Positions 58,694 through 60,737 of a DNA stretch of 60,737 bases are shown here, in pieces. The notes beneath the pieces were generated by a model, which was given only the letters and a program-made list of their open reading frames with translations, ran no database searches and was not told the origin of the DNA. Source of the stretch: a virus. A program made the translations under genes and the position numbers. How positions within the stretch are numbered: position 1 is the first letter of the stretch; every line of letters starts with the position of its first letter. Location of the stretch: positions 1-60,737 of the IMG/VR virus record IMGVR_UViG_3300025699_000009; one strand, 5' to 3'.

Positions 58694-60737
58694 ACCGCTT
58701 AGGTTGTCTCTTGAACTTCCTTCTATCTTCTCGCTCCTTCTGCCTGCGCTTGCGTTCCTTTTGAGCCTCTGTTTCTCGTGACTCTCTTCGTTCCTTGTCG
58801 CGCTCCTTCTTGTCTCGGATTCGCTTTCCGTATTCGCTCAGCTCTCCCTCAGTAAACTTTCTTGGTCGGTACGAAGGAGTAACACCAATGGCATCATAGA
58901 AAGATTCCATGTCCTCCACTGCAGCGTTAGGATTTTCTGACTTCTCTGCAATGAAGTTCAGCATCCCGGCGAACGTATCTACGTTTGCTCGCAGCGCATA
59001 GTCTGCAATCGTTAGACCTGCAGCTATCATACGGTCTTCATCAGTCTTTACCTTACGGAACCGACGACTCACCTGAGACAGTGGATTCACAGCTCCTATA
59101 TCGTCACCGACCCTAACCTTCTCTCCCCTCATCCATTTGTCAATGGCGTTCTCTGCTGTGCCACCGAGGATAGGAATAAAGCTGAGCAGGTTTATCCCTG
59201 CTGATGCCATAAGAATCTTACGGTACGCCTCGCGCTTGTCTTCGTCATCTCCTGCCCATAGCTTTCCGAAGTTAGAAGCACCAACAAACAAAGCGTTGGC
59301 AAGACCGTAGTTGACGTAGAACTTACGGACATCCTTCATTGATGGAGCTTTACCCTTACCTATGGCTCGCGCAATATTCAACCCTGATTGGCTCACGTTG
59401 TTAATCATCAAGAGCGATGCACTACCAAACATGGTGAACAAACGAGTGTAGGCATTGGCGTTCTGCTGAATGATGCTACGCTCCGTTGCCCTACGGCTCT
59501 GCTGTGTTTCGTTGTAGTCCTCAAACTTTTGGATGGCTTGCTCAGGTGCCATCCCATTGATGACATCCCTTCTAAAGTTTGCCATGTATCCCAACACACC
59601 CATGATATCACCAATGATAGTTGGAGCAGCAGAGGCTCGCGCGTAGAGACGTGCGCCTCTTCCGAAGAAACTACCGCGTTGATTTATGCGACCACCGGTA
59701 GGAACACCTCCCTCAAGGCCAATGACATCACCCTTCATGCCCATCTTAAGACGGTACTTGAACTGAGGAGACATCTCTCGTGCGATGCGCATATACTTAC
59801 GAGGCTGTGCCATGACAGCAGCGAAGTCTGCCGTCCACAACAGCAAGTCTAAGCCGGGCATCCGCTTCCCGCTTTTCAAGTAGGTATAATCCGGGAACGC
59901 TTGAATGGCAGAGGTAGCCTGCTTCAATATCTGAACGGCCTTGAATGCGAGAGCTACCCCGGTGTATGCCGTTTGCATCCAACTCAGCGCACGGTTATCG
60001 TACATAGCCTGCTTAGCTGAATCGGGGTTGATGGCTTGGTTGATGGACTGTCGTACTGCCCCGGTCATCCGAAGCATATCCATTACGTTTAGGACGGACT
60101 CGTTGTTTATGATGGAGTTCAACGTGCGCGTATCTGCAGCGTAAGCCTTGAACCTTTCCATCGAACGGTAGTGGTCATTCAAGGCGGCTGTAAAGGTCGC
60201 GCCCTTCAAATCAATCTCACTGTCCGTATCGCTACGTTCTTTCAAGCCCGAAGCAAACTCAGCATCGAAGATTGCATTGAAGTCTCCATCTGCCAACAGG
60301 TCGGCATCTACCTTAGCGATAGTTCGTGTCGGGAAGTAGTTAGATATGTAGTTTAGGTTCACATCGTTTACCTCTCGGTACACGTTGTTCACGCTCTCGT
60401 AGTATTCGTTGCTCAGGTAATCAACCGTTGCATCAGCAAAGCCCATCAGCTCAGTACCCAAGTAGTTCTCTATCTCTGCAGCAAACGCAGGGTCATCGAA
60501 GTCCATGCCCATTCGACGAAGCTTGTCTCGCTGAACAGGATTCTTAGATAGAGAGTAGAGCCGTAGGATTTGGTCTTTGTCAAACGCTTCCGTGCTTCTT
60601 CGCTTGGGGTTATCAATTGGATTGTAATCAATCGTAAGAGTTGGAGAGCTGTACAGTTCACGTGATAACGCCTCGTAGCTTTCAAACCCAAACTCTTGAG
60701 CCAAAGCATCCATCTTGTTTTCAGTCTGCTCAAAGAA
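58692..60737 (-). CDS. Giant virion/ejection protein, C-terminal part (continues at left end)
   Basis: The frame is open from the right window edge to the TAA at 58692-58694 and is in phase with the giant ORF of 1-9781 (the ATG at 60713 is internal). The unique C-terminal 281 codons (58692-59536) include VFxGASNFGKLWAG-like and GINLLSFIPILGGTAENAID hydrophobic helices. A very basic end follows (RRQKEREDRRKFKRQ), which may bind DNA. Encoded residues in the overlap are almost identical to the left copy. Confidence 0.85.
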   Translation of the reverse strand, partial: FFEQTENKMDALAQEFGFESYEALSRELYSSPTLTIDYNPIDNPKRRSTEAFDKDQILRLYSLSKNPVQRDKLRRMGMDFDDPAFAAEIENYLGTELMGFADATVDYLSNEYYESVNNVYREVNDVNLNYISNYFPTRTIAKVDADLLADGDFNAIFDAEFASGLKERSDTDSEIDLKGATFTAALNDHYRSMERFKAYAADTRTLNSIINNESVLNVMDMLRMTGAVRQSINQAINPDSAKQAMYDNRALSWMQTAYTGVALAFKAVQILKQATSAIQAFPDYTYLKSGKRMPGLDLLLWTADFAAVMAQPRKYMRIAREMSPQFKYRLKMGMKGDVIGLEGGVPTGGRINQRGSFFGRGARLYARASAAPTIIGDIMGVLGYMANFRRDVINGMAPEQAIQKFEDYNETQQSRRATERSIIQQNANAYTRLFTMFGSASLLMINNVSQSGLNIARAIGKGKAPSMKDVRKFYVNYGLANALFVGASNFGKLWAGDDEDKREAYRKILMASAGINLLSFIPILGGTAENAIDKWMRGEKVRVGDDIGAVNPLSQVSRRFRKVKTDEDRMIAAGLTIADYALRANVDTFAGMLNFIAEKSENPNAAVEDMESFYDAIGVTPSYRPRKFTEGELSEYGKRIRDKKERDKERRESRETEAQKERKRRQKEREDRRKFKRQPKR
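59537..60737. repeat. Right copy of terminal overlap (1201 bp)
   Basis: Counterpart of 1-1201 (see there). The differing sites are spread from 59664 to 60656; clusters occur near 59690-59740 and 60180-60230. Protein-level changes are few (for example VGLEGGVPTR compared with IGLEGGVPTG). Confidence 0.9.

Noticed and set aside
1-60737. CRISPR arrays, integrase, transposase or insertion sequences
   Set aside because: No regularly spaced direct repeats with unique spacers and no recombinase motifs were seen; the repeated hairpins are irregularly spaced and single.

Overview
The window looks like one complete tailed-bacteriophage genome, assembled as a circle with an imprecise overlap, from a phage of a (probably marine) Bacteroidota host. 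Positions 1-1201 match 59537-60737 without gaps but with about 64 substitutions, so the unit genome is about 59.5 kb. One giant reading frame runs off the left end and re-enters in frame at the right end. The host guess rests on promoters of the Bacteroidota type (TTG, about 20 nt, TAnnTTTG), the absence of Shine-Dalgarno leaders, and protein families typical of Flavobacteriia phages. No tRNA, integrase, RNA polymerase or DNA polymerase was recognised.

Left arm (1 to 43.6 kb, almost all minus strand) is the virion module, read from right to left. It starts with a small gene and a phage groEL-groES pair. Next come 14 tightly packed small ORFs, nearly all Lys/Arg-rich, then fibre-like proteins that share N-termini, and terminase, portal, scaffold and major capsid protein. 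After these come connector/ring proteins, a 1559-aa tail protein, a cupin-like protein and three putative internal (ejected) proteins. The last of these is a 3541-aa giant with an HEFGH zinc-protease motif. TerL, portal and capsid look like those of crAss-like and Cellulophaga short-tailed phages. One plus-strand winged-helix gene (40873-41304) sits inside this arm.

The switch region (43.6-44.1 kb) is GC-rich, strongly structured and without a convincing gene.

Right arm (44.1-58.6 kb, plus strand) holds early and replication genes. The first half has a 222-aa unknown protein, a GS-fold amidoligase, many small ORFs (two with a membrane segment), and a class II glutamine amidotransferase / gamma-glutamylcyclotransferase / zinc-ribbon fusion. 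The second half has a DUF1071 annealing protein, a PD-(D/E)XK exonuclease, an SSB-like protein, a primase-helicase, an SF2 helicase, a VRR-NUC nuclease and two small proteins resembling DnaA domain IV. Polymerase and replicative initiation are therefore probably supplied by the host.

The most unusual features are at the RNA level. Two well-formed hammerhead ribozymes flank the amidoligase gene and would cut out a 1107-nt mRNA (44838-45944). A GTGGGGGTTCAAACCCCCAC-type hairpin recurs 11 times, nearly always just after a stop codon, oriented with transcription; one copy lies in frame inside the giant gene. Early genes start after a CT-repeat leader, whereas several late genes start after an AATTCAAT-type leader or are nearly leaderless.
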